Assembly (NCBI GenBank): GCA_035530275.1
Contig: DATKVC010000015.1
Location: forward strand, 124,001 to 188,000
DNA length: 64,000 bases
DNA from: CAIJMU01 sp035530275
GTDB taxonomy: Bacteria; Spirochaetota; Spirochaetia; Treponematales; Rectinemataceae
Reading direction: 5' to 3'
The notes under the pieces were generated by a model. The model ran no database searches. It saw only the letters and a program-made list of their open reading frames with translations, and had not been told where the DNA came from. The position numbers and the translations under genes are program-made. Below are positions 16,188 through 25,006 of this stretch, one piece after another (position 1 is the stretch's first letter; every line of letters starts with the position of its first letter).

Positions 16188-16934
16188 GTGTCCGGTAATA
16201 GTTTCAAGGTTTTCGCCATCGCTGGCCTCGTCGCCTCCCTCCTTTCGTTGGCTGGCTGCCAGCAGTTCTTCACCGCATCTCTCGCCAAGCCCCTTTCCCG
16301 GCCTCCGGTGACACTGACGAGCATTACGGCGGACCAAGCGGCAGCCCTCGTCGCGGCCAATCCGAACCAGGCCTTGGCAGCCTCTGCGGTCGGAGCCCTC
16401 GCGAGCCTCGTAACCTCGAATGCCGCGTCAGCGTCGGTCGTATCGAATGCGGCTCAGGTAGCGGTTGTCGCCACCGGCCTCGATACGGCCCTGACCCAGG
16501 CGATCGCCTCGGTCGACGTGAATGCTCTGATCAGCAATCCCTCATCGCTGACTTCGACCGACATCGCGACCCTCTCGAACCTGTTGACGACGGCTGCCGG
16601 CAACGTCAATTCCGGTACGACGACGATCTTCGACGCCCTCGCGACCCAGGCCTCGACCGCCTCCGGGGCGGCGGCCCTCGCGGCGAGCGGCACGAGCGCG
16701 CAGACCCTCGTGGTGGCCGCCGCCGCCATCGCGATCAACGACGCCACTTCTCAGTTGACTGCGGGGCAGACCCTGGCCGACGTCATAAACGGGACGGTGA
16801 CTTACACACCGAGCGCCTCTGTCTCTGCGACGCTCACGAACCTCGCGTCCGGGGCGAACGCCATCGCCGCGGCCAGCGGTTCGACCAATCCGCTTCTCTC
16901 GACGCTCCAGGGCGCCCTCAACATCACGTTCTGA
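16188..16934 (+). CDS. Lipoprotein, Ala/Thr/Ser-rich (module 2)
   Basis: A 248-aa protein starting with GTG at 16188, ten bases after GGAGG. The signal peptide ends with LAGC (Cys24). The mature sequence is a low-complexity Ala/Ser/Thr/Val helical chain (for example SAVGALASLVTSNAASASVV) without enzyme signatures. The style and gene order parallel the lipoprotein at 14087, but its GC content is like the surrounding genome. It lies 11 bases upstream of a second PorV-like barrel gene and directly downstream of a terminator. Confidence 0.75.
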   Translation: MSGNSFKVFAIAGLVASLLSLAGCQQFFTASLAKPLSRPPVTLTSITADQAAALVAANPNQALAASAVGALASLVTSNAASASVVSNAAQVAVVATGLDTALTQAIASVDVNALISNPSSLTSTDIATLSNLLTTAAGNVNSGTTTIFDALATQASTASGAAALAASGTSAQTLVVAAAAIAINDATSQLTAGQTLADVINGTVTYTPSASVSATLTNLASGANAIAAASGSTNPLLSTLQGALNITF

Positions 16935-16945
16935 CAAGGTAGGCG

Positions 16946-18103
16946 ATGAAGCAGCACATCCTCGCGGTCCTCGCGCTCTCGACCCTCGCCATCCCAGCGC
17001 TCTCGGCCCTCGATGTCGAGCCCTTCGACATTCCCATCGCCCGCTTCGCCGCGATGGGCGGTCCGCACGCGGCCCTGGGCGACGACTGGAGCCTTCTCTT
17101 CGCCAACCCGGCCGGGCTAGCCGACGCCAAGCCCCAACTCCTCGCCTCGCAGCTCTCCGCGCGAATGACGGGGCCCCTCTTCGACATTGCCCTCGCGACC
17201 CTCGGCAACAGCTCCTTCGCGAGCAACGCCCTTATCAATAGTTTCGTCAAAGTGCTGGCGAACAACGGTTATCAGCTTTACACGGCCGCCGACGTCGCGG
17301 GGCCCCTTTCCTTCGGCTACGTCGGGGACGGGATCGGTTTCGGCCTTTTCAACAGGACACACGTGGTTGTCGACGCGGCGAGCATAACGAACATCGGCAT
17401 CCTCGCGCAGGAGGACATTCTCCTCGTCGGCGGCTACGCCTATGGCATCAACCTGGGGAAATCGCATCGCATCGAGGCGGGGCTCCTCGCCAAGGGCTTC
17501 GCTCGCGGCGGCATTTCCACGACCACCGATGCCCTGTCGCTGGCTGATATCGTCACGAATTACATGAACCAACCCTTCGAACTCGAGACCGGCATCGGCA
17601 TAGACCTCGGCCTGCGCTGGGTCTGGCTGCCCACCGGCCTTTCGGCCGCCCTCGTTTGCCGCGATGTCTACAGCCCCGTCCTCGTCAACTCCTATACCAG
17701 CGTCCAGGGCTTCATAAGCAATCCCCAAACCTCCGCGCTTGGAAGCGTCGCCGGGGAAATCCCCCGCAATCTCGATGTGGGCCTCGCCTGGTCGATGCCC
17801 CCCGGCGGACTCTGGGGCCTCGTCGATTCGTTGACGGTTGCCGTCGATTATGGTCACATCCTCGATCTCTGGACGCCTTTCTCCCGCAACCCCATCCTCG
17901 ACCTCGGCCTCGGCGTGGAGACGCGATTCCTCGACATCGTGTCGCTCCGCGCCGGCATTTCCGAAGGCTACCCTAACGCCGGCGCCAGCCTCGACCTTTC
18001 GGTGATGAAGCTCAACCTCGCCGTGTGGGGCAGCGAGCTCGGGCTCGAGCCGGGCTCCCGTCCTGCCTTCAATCTGATGACGGGCTTCGAATTCAGTTAC
18101 TAA
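16946..18103 (+). CDS. PorV/UPF0164-like outer membrane beta-barrel protein (module 2)
   Basis: A 385-aa protein with AAGGTAGG before the ATG and a signal peptide cut after ALSA. The motif ARFAAMGGPHAALGDDWSLLFANPAGLA matches the opening of the barrel at 14921 (MGGAFTAL-GNPAGFA), so the two are paralogues. The chain ends TGFEFSY, a good terminal beta strand. Expected in the outer membrane; substrate unknown. It is followed by a tRNA promoter. Confidence 0.78.
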   Translation: MKQHILAVLALSTLAIPALSALDVEPFDIPIARFAAMGGPHAALGDDWSLLFANPAGLADAKPQLLASQLSARMTGPLFDIALATLGNSSFASNALINSFVKVLANNGYQLYTAADVAGPLSFGYVGDGIGFGLFNRTHVVVDAASITNIGILAQEDILLVGGYAYGINLGKSHRIEAGLLAKGFARGGISTTTDALSLADIVTNYMNQPFELETGIGIDLGLRWVWLPTGLSAALVCRDVYSPVLVNSYTSVQGFISNPQTSALGSVAGEIPRNLDVGLAWSMPPGGLWGLVDSLTVAVDYGHILDLWTPFSRNPILDLGLGVETRFLDIVSLRAGISEGYPNAGASLDLSVMKLNLAVWGSELGLEPGSRPAFNLMTGFEFSY

Positions 18104-18120
18104 GGTGCGCCCGCCCTCGA

Positions 18121-18150
18121 TTGACAGGGCTCCTCGCATTTAGGTACTCT
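18121..18150 (+). promoter_or_regulatory. Sigma-70 promoter of tRNA-Lys
   Basis: A perfect -35 TTGACA (18121-18126), an 18-bp spacer, and TACTCT (18145-18150) as -10. The predicted start, near 18157, leaves a leader of about 29 nt before the tRNA at 18186. Confidence 0.65.
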
Positions 18151-18185
18151 CGCATGTCTCGCCGCATGCGCGGCGTGGCAATCGC

Positions 18186-18258
18186 GGGCCGCTAGCTCAG
18201 TCGGTAGAGCAACGCCCTTTTAAGGCGTGGGTACCCGGATCGTAACCGGGGCGGCTCA
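18186..18258 (+). tRNA. tRNA-Lys (anticodon TTT)
   Basis: A 73-nt cloverleaf: acceptor GGGCCGC/GCGGCTC with one G-T pair, D-stem GCTC/GAGC, anticodon stem ACGCC/GGCGT with loop CTTTTAA, variable GGGTA, and T-stem CCCGG/CCGGG. The discriminator is A; CCA is not encoded. The T-loop is ATCGTAA instead of the usual TTCRANN, so positions 54 and 58 carry A and T rather than T and A. The rest of the fold is normal, so it is called functional. MtaB (12586) would modify A37 of this tRNA. Confidence 0.88.
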
Positions 18259-18386
18259 AAATTAATTTTTATGCACCGCAGATTAATCCAAAATCGATGA
18301 AATGCTGTTTCGTTTTTAAAGATTCCGAATTACTATCCTTGGGAATGGCCTATCTTCGCAGGTCTGCTTTTTCTCAAGGAGGCAAC

Positions 18387-19490
18387 ATGAAGAAGTCTGC
18401 ATTCCTCGTCGTCATCGCCCTCGTCCTGGGCGCTGCCGCCTTCGCGCAATCGACAAGCACGAAGGACATGAACGCGCTGATCGCCGCGGCCAAGGCCGAG
18501 GGTCAGCTCACGGTAATCGCCCTGCCCCACGACTGGGTCAACTACGGCGAGATGATCCAGAAGTTCTCCGACAAGTACGGCATCCAGGTCAACGAGCTCA
18601 ATCCCAACGGCTCCTCCGCCGAGGAGATCGAGGCGATCAAGGCCAACAAGGACAACAAGGGACCCCAGGCTCCCGATGTCATCGATGTCGGCCTCAAGTT
18701 CGGGCCCGAGGCGGTCGCAGCCGGCCTCCTCTCGCCTTATAAGGTCCAGACCTGGAACAGCATTCCGAACGACGTCAAGGACAAGGAAGGCTACTGGTAC
18801 GGCGACTACTACGGCGCCCTCGCCTTCGAAGTCAACACCGACATCATCAAGAATGTGCCGAAGTCCTGGGCCGACCTCCTCAAGCCCGAATACAAGGGCA
18901 AGTTCGCCCTCTCCGGCGATCCCCGCATTTCCGCCCAGGCTTACATGACCGTCATCGCGGCCTCCCTCGCCAACGGCGGCAGCCTCAACAATGTGGGCCC
19001 CGGCCTTCAGTACTTCGCCAAGATGAACAAGTCCGGCAACCTCGTGCCCCTCATCGCGGTCACCGGCACCCTCGCCTCGGGCGAGACTCCCATCACGATC
19101 GAGTGGGACTACAACGCCTTGGCCAACAGGGACAAGCTAGCCGGCAATCCGAATATCGCCGTCGTGGTTCCCTCCTCCGGCGTCGTAGCCGGCATCTACA
19201 TCCAGGGCATCAGCGCCTACGCGCCCCACCCCAACGCAGCTCGCCTCTGGGAAGAGTTCCTCTATTCCGACGAGGGTCAGCTGATCTGGCTCAAGGGCTA
19301 CGGACACCCGATCCGCTTTAACGACCTCGCGAAGCGCAACGCCGTTCCCGCCGACCTGGCCGCCAAGCTTCCGCCTTCCTCCGCCTATGCGAAGGCGGTC
19401 TTCCCCACCCTCGATCAGCAGGGCCAGCTCTCCAAGGCCATAGCCGAGGGTTGGGACAAGATCGTCGGCGCCAACATCCAGGCCAAGTAA
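18387..19490 (+). CDS. ABC transporter periplasmic substrate-binding protein (family 1/AfuA-PotD-like)
   Basis: A 367-aa protein starting at the ATG behind AAGGAGG (18376-18382), with a signal peptide cut near AFAQS. It begins with LIAAAKAEGQLTVIALPHDW, then YGEMIQKFSDKYGI, APDVIDVGLKFGPEA and KSWADLLKPEYKGKFAL. That layout is shared by ferric-iron, thiamine, 2-aminoethylphosphonate and polyamine binding proteins; the ligand cannot be chosen. It heads an operon with two permeases and an ATPase. A TACTAT at 18331-18336 may serve as its -10. A weak upstream region and A+T-rich bases separate it from tRNA-Lys. Confidence 0.87.
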   Translation: MKKSAFLVVIALVLGAAAFAQSTSTKDMNALIAAAKAEGQLTVIALPHDWVNYGEMIQKFSDKYGIQVNELNPNGSSAEEIEAIKANKDNKGPQAPDVIDVGLKFGPEAVAAGLLSPYKVQTWNSIPNDVKDKEGYWYGDYYGALAFEVNTDIIKNVPKSWADLLKPEYKGKFALSGDPRISAQAYMTVIAASLANGGSLNNVGPGLQYFAKMNKSGNLVPLIAVTGTLASGETPITIEWDYNALANRDKLAGNPNIAVVVPSSGVVAGIYIQGISAYAPHPNAARLWEEFLYSDEGQLIWLKGYGHPIRFNDLAKRNAVPADLAAKLPPSSAYAKAVFPTLDQQGQLSKAIAEGWDKIVGANIQAK

Positions 19491-19503
19491 GCGAAGGAAT
19501 CCT

Positions 19504-20472
19504 ATGACCGCTCATCCCGAGCGGGGGGTCCCGGCGACGGGACCCGGCGCGGCCCCGGAACGTCCTGGCGTCGTTCAGACGCCAGACGATCCGGGGCCGC
19601 GCGGCGCGATCGCGAAGCGCGCCCCGCGTAAATGGCCCCTCGCGTGGCTGGGCCTCGTCCCATTCCTCCTGTTCGTCTTCGCCTTCATGTTGCTGCCGAC
19701 CTTTTCGATCGTCACGGGCAGCTTCGAGGACGGCAAGGGGAACTTCACGATGGACAATTTCGTCCATCTCTTCAGGCCCGACATCCTCGATTCCTACCTC
19801 ATCACCATCAAGGTGAGCGGGGCCACCGCCCTGCTCGGCGGTCTTCTCGGCTTTCTCATCGCCTACGCCATCACCCTCGGCGGGCTTCCGAAGCCCTTCC
19901 GCTCCTTCATGGCGACCTTCTCGGGCGTCGCCTCCAACTTCGCCGGCGTCCCCCTCGCCTTCGCCTTCATCTCGACCCTCGGCAGGGTCGGTTTCGTCAC
20001 GGTATTGCTGCGAACGGTCTTCGGCATCGATCTCTACGGCGCCGGATTCAACCTCTACAGCTTTTGGGGGCTCTCCCTCACCTACACCTATTTCCAGATT
20101 CCCCTCATGGTCCTCATCATCACGCCGGCCCTCGACGGGATGAAGAAGGAATGGCGGGAGGCGGCCGAGAATCTCGGGGCCTCGCCGCTGCAGTACTGGG
20201 CCCGCGTGGGCATCCCCGTCCTTTTGCCCTCCCTCCTCGCGGCCCTCATCCTCCTCTTCGGAAACGCCTTCGGCGCCTACGCGACGGCCTACGCCCTCAC
20301 GGGCGGCCTCATCAACCTGGTGCCGATCCTCATAGGCGCGCAGATCCGCGGCAACGTCCTCCACGACTCGCAGCTCGGCTACGCGCTCGCCTTCGGAATG
20401 GTCATAGTTATGACGATAAGCATCCTCGCCTATTCGTGGCTCCAGAGGCTCTCGTCGAGGTGGGTCAAATGA
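19504..20472 (+). CDS. ABC transporter permease (first subunit)
   Basis: A 322-aa protein, AAGGA before the ATG. It has a proline-rich cytoplasmic N-terminus of about 45 residues and six predicted membrane helices. The binding-protein-dependent permease EAA loop is present (EWREAAENLGASPLQYWARVGIPVLLP), which contacts the ATPase. It pairs with the next permease, whose ATG overlaps this TGA. Family: MetI-like permeases of iron/polyamine/thiamine-type importers. Confidence 0.9.
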   Translation: MTAHPERGVPATGPGAAPERPGVVQTPDDPGPRGAIAKRAPRKWPLAWLGLVPFLLFVFAFMLLPTFSIVTGSFEDGKGNFTMDNFVHLFRPDILDSYLITIKVSGATALLGGLLGFLIAYAITLGGLPKPFRSFMATFSGVASNFAGVPLAFAFISTLGRVGFVTVLLRTVFGIDLYGAGFNLYSFWGLSLTYTYFQIPLMVLIITPALDGMKKEWREAAENLGASPLQYWARVGIPVLLPSLLAALILLFGNAFGAYATAYALTGGLINLVPILIGAQIRGNVLHDSQLGYALAFGMVIVMTISILAYSWLQRLSSRWVK

Positions 20473-21281
20473 GCAACCGCAAGACCCGGCACGGCACGGG
20501 GGTCCGAAAGGCCTTCTCGTGGCTGTGGATGATCATCGGGCTCGTGTATTTCTTCCTTCCCCTCGCGGCGACCTTCCTTTTTTCGCTCAAGGGAAAGAAG
20601 GGGGTGCTGAGCTTCGTCGCCTACCAGCACGTCTTCGCCGACCCGAAATTCCTCAAGACCTTCGGCTTTTCCCTCGAGATGTCGATCCTGACGGTCATCA
20701 TCGGACTGGCGCTCATCGTGCCCACGGCGATCTGGATCCACCTCAAGTTGCCGAAGGCCAAGCCCGTCATCGAATTCTTCACACTGCTGCCCTTCGTCAT
20801 CCCGCCGATCATCCTGGCCTTCGGCCTCATCAGGATCTACTCGCGGCCGCCCTTCGCGATCGTCTCGAGCCCCCTCCTCCTCGTGGCGGGCTACGTGATC
20901 ATCGCCTTTCCCTACATCTATAAATCGGTGGACGCTGGCCTGCGCGCGATGGACCTGCGCGGGCTCACGGAGGCGGCGCAAAGTCTCGGCGCCGGCTGGC
21001 TGACCCTTCTCTTCCAGGTCATCCTGCCGAATCTCCGCACGGCCCTGCTTTCGGCGCTCTTCCTCACCTTCGCGATCGTGATCGGCGAGCTCACTCTCGC
21101 GGTCCTACTCGCCTGGCCCGCCTTCGGCCCCTACATGGCGCTGATGGGCCGCAATCTCGCCTACGAGCCGGCGGCGCTCGCGATCTTAAGCTTCGGCATG
21201 ACCTGGGGGGCTATCGGCCTCATACAGGCCGTGAGCCGGGGCAGGCCCGGCCAGGGATCGAATCTCGGCGGAACTCACTGA
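20469..21281 (+). CDS. ABC transporter permease (second subunit)
   Basis: The ATG at 20469 overlaps the previous TGA (ATGA), giving 270 aa; the longer open frame upstream is shadow. Six membrane helices and an EAA loop (LTEAAQSLGAGWLTLLFQVILPNL). Together with the 19504 permease it forms the heterodimeric channel. The last residues are followed by AGGAG of the ATPase gene, 14 bases on. Confidence 0.9.
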   Translation: MSNRKTRHGTGVRKAFSWLWMIIGLVYFFLPLAATFLFSLKGKKGVLSFVAYQHVFADPKFLKTFGFSLEMSILTVIIGLALIVPTAIWIHLKLPKAKPVIEFFTLLPFVIPPIILAFGLIRIYSRPPFAIVSSPLLLVAGYVIIAFPYIYKSVDAGLRAMDLRGLTEAAQSLGAGWLTLLFQVILPNLRTALLSALFLTFAIVIGELTLAVLLAWPAFGPYMALMGRNLAYEPAALAILSFGMTWGAIGLIQAVSRGRPGQGSNLGGTH

Positions 21282-21295
21282 CAGGAGAACGGCGA

Positions 21296-22396
21296 ATGGC
21301 TTTCCTCGAACTTCAAGGGGTTGTAAAGAACTTCGGGCGCAATACGGTGGTGCGCGGGCTCTCTCTGTCGGTGGAGAAGGGTGAGTTCGTCTCCTTCCTC
21401 GGCGGCTCGGGCTGCGGCAAGACCACGACGCTCCGGATGATAGCGGGCTTCGAAATGCCCTCGGAGGGCTCGATCCGTCTCGACGGGGCCGACCTCTCCC
21501 GCGTCTCCCCGAACCGGCGCAACCTCGGCATGGTCTTTCAGAACTATGCCCTTTTTCCCAACATGACCGTGGCGCGCAACATCGCCTTCGGCCTCAAGAT
21601 CGCGGGGCAGAAAAAGGCCGCGATCGCCACCCGCGTCGAGGAGATGCTCGAGCTCATCCACATGGGCGAATACGCGGAGCGCTACCCGCACCAACTGTCC
21701 GGCGGTCAGCAGCAGCGCGTCGCCCTCGCCAGGGCGCTGGCGCGCAAGCCCCAGGCCCTCCTCCTCGACGAGCCCCTTTCGGCCCTCGACGCCAAGATCA
21801 GGGTCAGGCTCCGCGACGACATCCGGAGCATCCAGCGCAGCCTCGGGATCACGACGATCTACGTTACCCACGACCAGGAAGAGGCCCTGTCGATCTCCGA
21901 CCGCGTCGCCATCATGCGCGACGGCCGCATCGAGCAGATCGGCGCCCCCTTCGAGATCTACAACGCTCCCGGCACGCCCTACGTGGAAACCTTCATCGGT
22001 ACACTGAGCGTCCTCAAGGCGCGGGTGAAGGATCCCCGGCAGGGTATTCTCCTCGTCGACGGGCAGGAGGTCAGAACCGGCAAGCCGCTCGAAGCCGCAG
22101 CGGGGGAGGAACTCAGGCTTAGCCTCAGGCCGGAGGCCCTTTCGCTTGTCGCGGAGGAGGGGAACAAACTACGCGGCAAGGTGGTCAACGTCAAATTCCT
22201 CGGCTCGATCGTCCGCGTCGTGGCGAAGGTGGGCGAGAACGAGCTCTCGATGGACGCATTCAATCACCCGCGTCTGCCGCCTCCCGCGATCGGCAGGGAG
22301 ATCGATCTCTACTTCGCGCCCGAGGCCTGCATGCTGTCGAAGCCCGATGCCGCCCTCCCCGTCGCCGCGATCGAGGAAGAGGACGAAGAGGGCTGA
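21296..22396 (+). CDS. ABC transporter ATP-binding protein (PotA/FbpC-like)
   Basis: A 366-aa protein with Walker A GGSGCGKTT (36-44), Q-loop FQNYALFP, signature LSGGQQQRVALARAL, Walker B ALLLDEPLSALDAK and the H-loop THDQEEAL. A C-terminal TOBE domain of about 120 residues follows. TOBE domains mark importers for polyamines, iron, molybdate-like anions and sugars, and often take part in regulation. It ends the ABC operon. The APC permease gene converges 45 bases downstream with a weak hairpin between them. Confidence 0.92.
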   Translation: MAFLELQGVVKNFGRNTVVRGLSLSVEKGEFVSFLGGSGCGKTTTLRMIAGFEMPSEGSIRLDGADLSRVSPNRRNLGMVFQNYALFPNMTVARNIAFGLKIAGQKKAAIATRVEEMLELIHMGEYAERYPHQLSGGQQQRVALARALARKPQALLLDEPLSALDAKIRVRLRDDIRSIQRSLGITTIYVTHDQEEALSISDRVAIMRDGRIEQIGAPFEIYNAPGTPYVETFIGTLSVLKARVKDPRQGILLVDGQEVRTGKPLEAAAGEELRLSLRPEALSLVAEEGNKLRGKVVNVKFLGSIVRVVAKVGENELSMDAFNHPRLPPPAIGREIDLYFAPEACMLSKPDAALPVAAIEEEDEEG

Positions 22397-22441
22397 AGTA
22401 GCGCATGAGAGATGCCGCGGTTTCCTCGAGGTATCTGCGGT

Positions 22442-24145
22442 CTACTCTTCGTCCTCGAAGATCCCGTCGATGTCGGCGGCGGGTTTTCTCCCAAGCCCGC
22501 GAAGCCACAGGTAGAGAAGGGCCGCCAGCGCGTACATCGCCCCGAGGAAGGCGAGGGATGTCGCGTTCCGCCAGCTGATGCCGAAGAGATCGGCCGGATC
22601 GACGAGCCACTCGTAGAGGAGGAATCCCAAGAAGGCGGCGAAGACGAGGCCCGCGAGGCTGATGAGGGGCAGGGGCCCCAGCCGAAAGCGCGCGAGGGGT
22701 GAAGCCAGGTAAAGTTCCTTTTTCACGAAGGGGAAGAGGATCGCGGCGACGGCCGTGCCGAGGAAGGTGATAGCGATCACCGCCGTCGACATCAGGGTGA
22801 GGCTCGCGAAACCGAAGACATTCCACACGTAGAGTGCCGAGACGATGAGCCCGGGCACAACCATGAAAAGCAAAGCCTTGAAGGGCGACTTGGACTTCTC
22901 GTCGACTTGGGAGAGCCCCGCCGGCAGGAGACGATCGAAGGCCGCCGAGAAAATAATCCTCGTACTAGATAGATAGATCGTGCCGGCCCAGCCGAAGAAC
23001 CAGGCCCCCATCGCGAGGAGGATGGCGACGCGGAGGAGGGTAGAGGGGATGGTCATGACCGCGAGGAGGGCAGGGTAGGGCCAATAGGGCTGGACGGCCG
23101 CCGCCTCGGGGTGGCTTCGACCGCTCCAGTAGGCTGCGTTCGCGTCCATATAGAAATTCCAGCCTATGCCGCGGTCGATGGCGAGGAGTACGAGGACGAG
23201 GAGGGCTGTCGTCGCAGCGAGGGCCCCGCCCATCGTCGCGACATTGCGCCTGAATTCGTGGGCGCCTCGTACCTCCCCCGAGAGGCTCGCGCCCGTATTG
23301 GGCCAGAGGTTGAAGAAGGCAAGGAAGGGGAGGAGAAGGAGTATCTGCCCCGGGTCGCCTCCCCAAAGAGGGGTCGTGGCGCCGGCCGCTTCGCCCGCGG
23401 CCCTCACCGCGTCGTACGCATTGGGTATTCCGAAAAGCTTGAGCGAGGCCAGGTCGAAGGCTGAATGGAAGTTCGCCTTGTCGCCCGCGAAAAGCACGAT
23501 GGCGACGGCGAGGAGGCCGGCGTTCCCCGCCCAGAAGCAGAAACGCTGCACCTTCGCGTAAAAGGCCATCCCCTTCGCTATGACCACGAGGACGAAGAGG
23601 ACCATGAGGAGGATGATGGCGAACCAGACGACCTTGCTCCCCGAGATCGTCAAGGCAACAGGCCCGAAGCCCAGGACGGCCGCGAGGGGCACGAGGACGA
23701 CCTGTCTGAGAATGTCGCCGTATATCGGAGTCCAGAGCCAAAGGATGAAGCACCAGCCGGTGATGGCGAGAATGAATCCTGCAGCCTTGCCGAGAAGCCT
23801 GCTCTGCCAAAGATAGTCTCCGCCCGATCCCGGTATGGCCACGATCAGGGCCGCGTAGACGAGGACCTCCGAAAAGACGAGGAGGGCGCCGACGATGAGG
23901 GCGGGGATCATGCCGCCATGGAAGTACCAGGCCTGGCTGACGATGTAGAGGCCGAGGGTAACGAGGTTGATGGAAAAGAAGGAATAGATGAAGGCGTCGC
24001 GGCCCGACCAGGCCGGCGCGAGACGGGCCGCTCCTTGGGCTTCGGCGGCGCCAGATGAAGCTGACGCGCCGGCCGCATCCGCCTGGCCTGCAGGATGCGG
24101 TGAGGGCCCACCGCCCTTCGAGGGGAGTCGATCCTTTGCCGACAT
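22442..24145 (-). CDS. APC superfamily permease
   Basis: A 567-aa polytopic protein with about 12-14 membrane helices and a poorly ordered, Ala/Gly/Ser-rich cytoplasmic N-terminus (about 45 residues). The first helix pair contains the AWYFHGG and PGSGGDYLWQSR stretches typical of amino acid/polyamine/organocation permeases. The substrate is unknown. It starts nine bases after the GDPD stop and is the last gene of the molybdenum hydroxylase operon, so it may import that enzyme's substrate. Confidence 0.85.
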   Translation of the reverse strand: MSAKDRLPSKGGGPSPHPAGQADAAGASASSGAAEAQGAARLAPAWSGRDAFIYSFFSINLVTLGLYIVSQAWYFHGGMIPALIVGALLVFSEVLVYAALIVAIPGSGGDYLWQSRLLGKAAGFILAITGWCFILWLWTPIYGDILRQVVLVPLAAVLGFGPVALTISGSKVVWFAIILLMVLFVLVVIAKGMAFYAKVQRFCFWAGNAGLLAVAIVLFAGDKANFHSAFDLASLKLFGIPNAYDAVRAAGEAAGATTPLWGGDPGQILLLLPFLAFFNLWPNTGASLSGEVRGAHEFRRNVATMGGALAATTALLVLVLLAIDRGIGWNFYMDANAAYWSGRSHPEAAAVQPYWPYPALLAVMTIPSTLLRVAILLAMGAWFFGWAGTIYLSSTRIIFSAAFDRLLPAGLSQVDEKSKSPFKALLFMVVPGLIVSALYVWNVFGFASLTLMSTAVIAITFLGTAVAAILFPFVKKELYLASPLARFRLGPLPLISLAGLVFAAFLGFLLYEWLVDPADLFGISWRNATSLAFLGAMYALAALLYLWLRGLGRKPAADIDGIFEDEE

Positions 24146-24154
24146 CTCAACGAA

Positions 24155-25003
24155 CTAGTTGTGTTCTTCCGCCAACACTCGCACGAGGCGGTCGGGGAAG
24201 TCGGTGAAAAGGCCCGTCACGCCCCAGCCGATGAGCCTTCGCATGTCTTCAGGCCGGTTCACCGTCCACACGTTGACCCCGAAACCCGCCTCGCGCACGG
24301 CGCGGACATCGGCCTCGCGCAAGCCCTCGAGGCCCGGATGCCAGGCCGCGGCGCCGAGATAGCGTAGGAGGGCCACAATGTCGAAACCGGGAGGGAAGCG
24401 CGGGTCGCCCGGCTCGATGAGTGCTCCGAGGGGAAGGCCGGGCTCGGCCGCCTTACAGCGACGGAGGTACTCGTGGTTGAAGGATGAGATGAAGACATCC
24501 CCGACCATGCCGAGTTCGCGGACGAGCTCGACCGTGCGCTCGACGATCCAGGGATCGCAGGCCCTGCCGCTCGCGTCCTTGATCTCGACATTGACCTTCC
24601 AGCCTTCGGCCTTCGTGAACTCGAGGGCCGAGCGCAGTGTGGGGATTTTTTCGCCTTTATAGGAGGCGAGCTCTGAAGCGCCAACCTTCCCCTCGGCGAT
24701 TTGGCCGAAGGGGTCCTTGTCACCGAACCAGGAGCCGGCGTCCAGTCGGCCCAACTCGTCCATCGTGAAATCGTAGACGCACCAGGGCTCGCGGTCCGGA
24801 AAGAGCCGCGCGGCATCGCTCGTCCTGACCAAGGTGTCGTCGTGGATGACGACGAGCTCCCCGTCGGAGCTCGCCGCAACGTCGAGCTCCCACCAGTCCG
24901 CCCCGATGGCGCGGCCGGCGCGGGCGGCTGCTAGGGTATTTTCAGGAGCGATGGCGCGAAAGCCCCTATGCGCGACGTTGAGCACGCTCTTATTTCCGCC
25001 CAC
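24155..25003 (-). CDS. Glycerophosphodiester phosphodiesterase
   Basis: A 282-aa GDPD-family TIM barrel: AHRGFRAIAPENT (His12, Arg13, Glu21), then WELDVAASSDGELVVIHDDTL with the metal-binding Glu/Asp and the catalytic His of the HD pair, VNVEIKD, and the C-terminal VNVWTVN. These enzymes hydrolyse glycerophosphodiesters to glycerol-3-phosphate and an alcohol. GTG start at 25003, behind GGAAAGGA, with only three bases after the upstream TGA. No signal peptide, so cytoplasmic. Its presence in a molybdenum hydroxylase operon is unexpected. Confidence 0.92.
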   Translation of the reverse strand: MGGNKSVLNVAHRGFRAIAPENTLAAARAGRAIGADWWELDVAASSDGELVVIHDDTLVRTSDAARLFPDREPWCVYDFTMDELGRLDAGSWFGDKDPFGQIAEGKVGASELASYKGEKIPTLRSALEFTKAEGWKVNVEIKDASGRACDPWIVERTVELVRELGMVGDVFISSFNHEYLRRCKAAEPGLPLGALIEPGDPRFPPGFDIVALLRYLGAAAWHPGLEGLREADVRAVREAGFGVNVWTVNRPEDMRRLIGWGVTGLFTDFPDRLVRVLAEEHN

Positions 25004-25006
25004 TTC

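Noticed and set aside
14867..16360. 497-aa minus-strand open frame
   Set aside because: Opposite the PorV-like barrel and lipoprotein genes and crosses a terminator; no domain.
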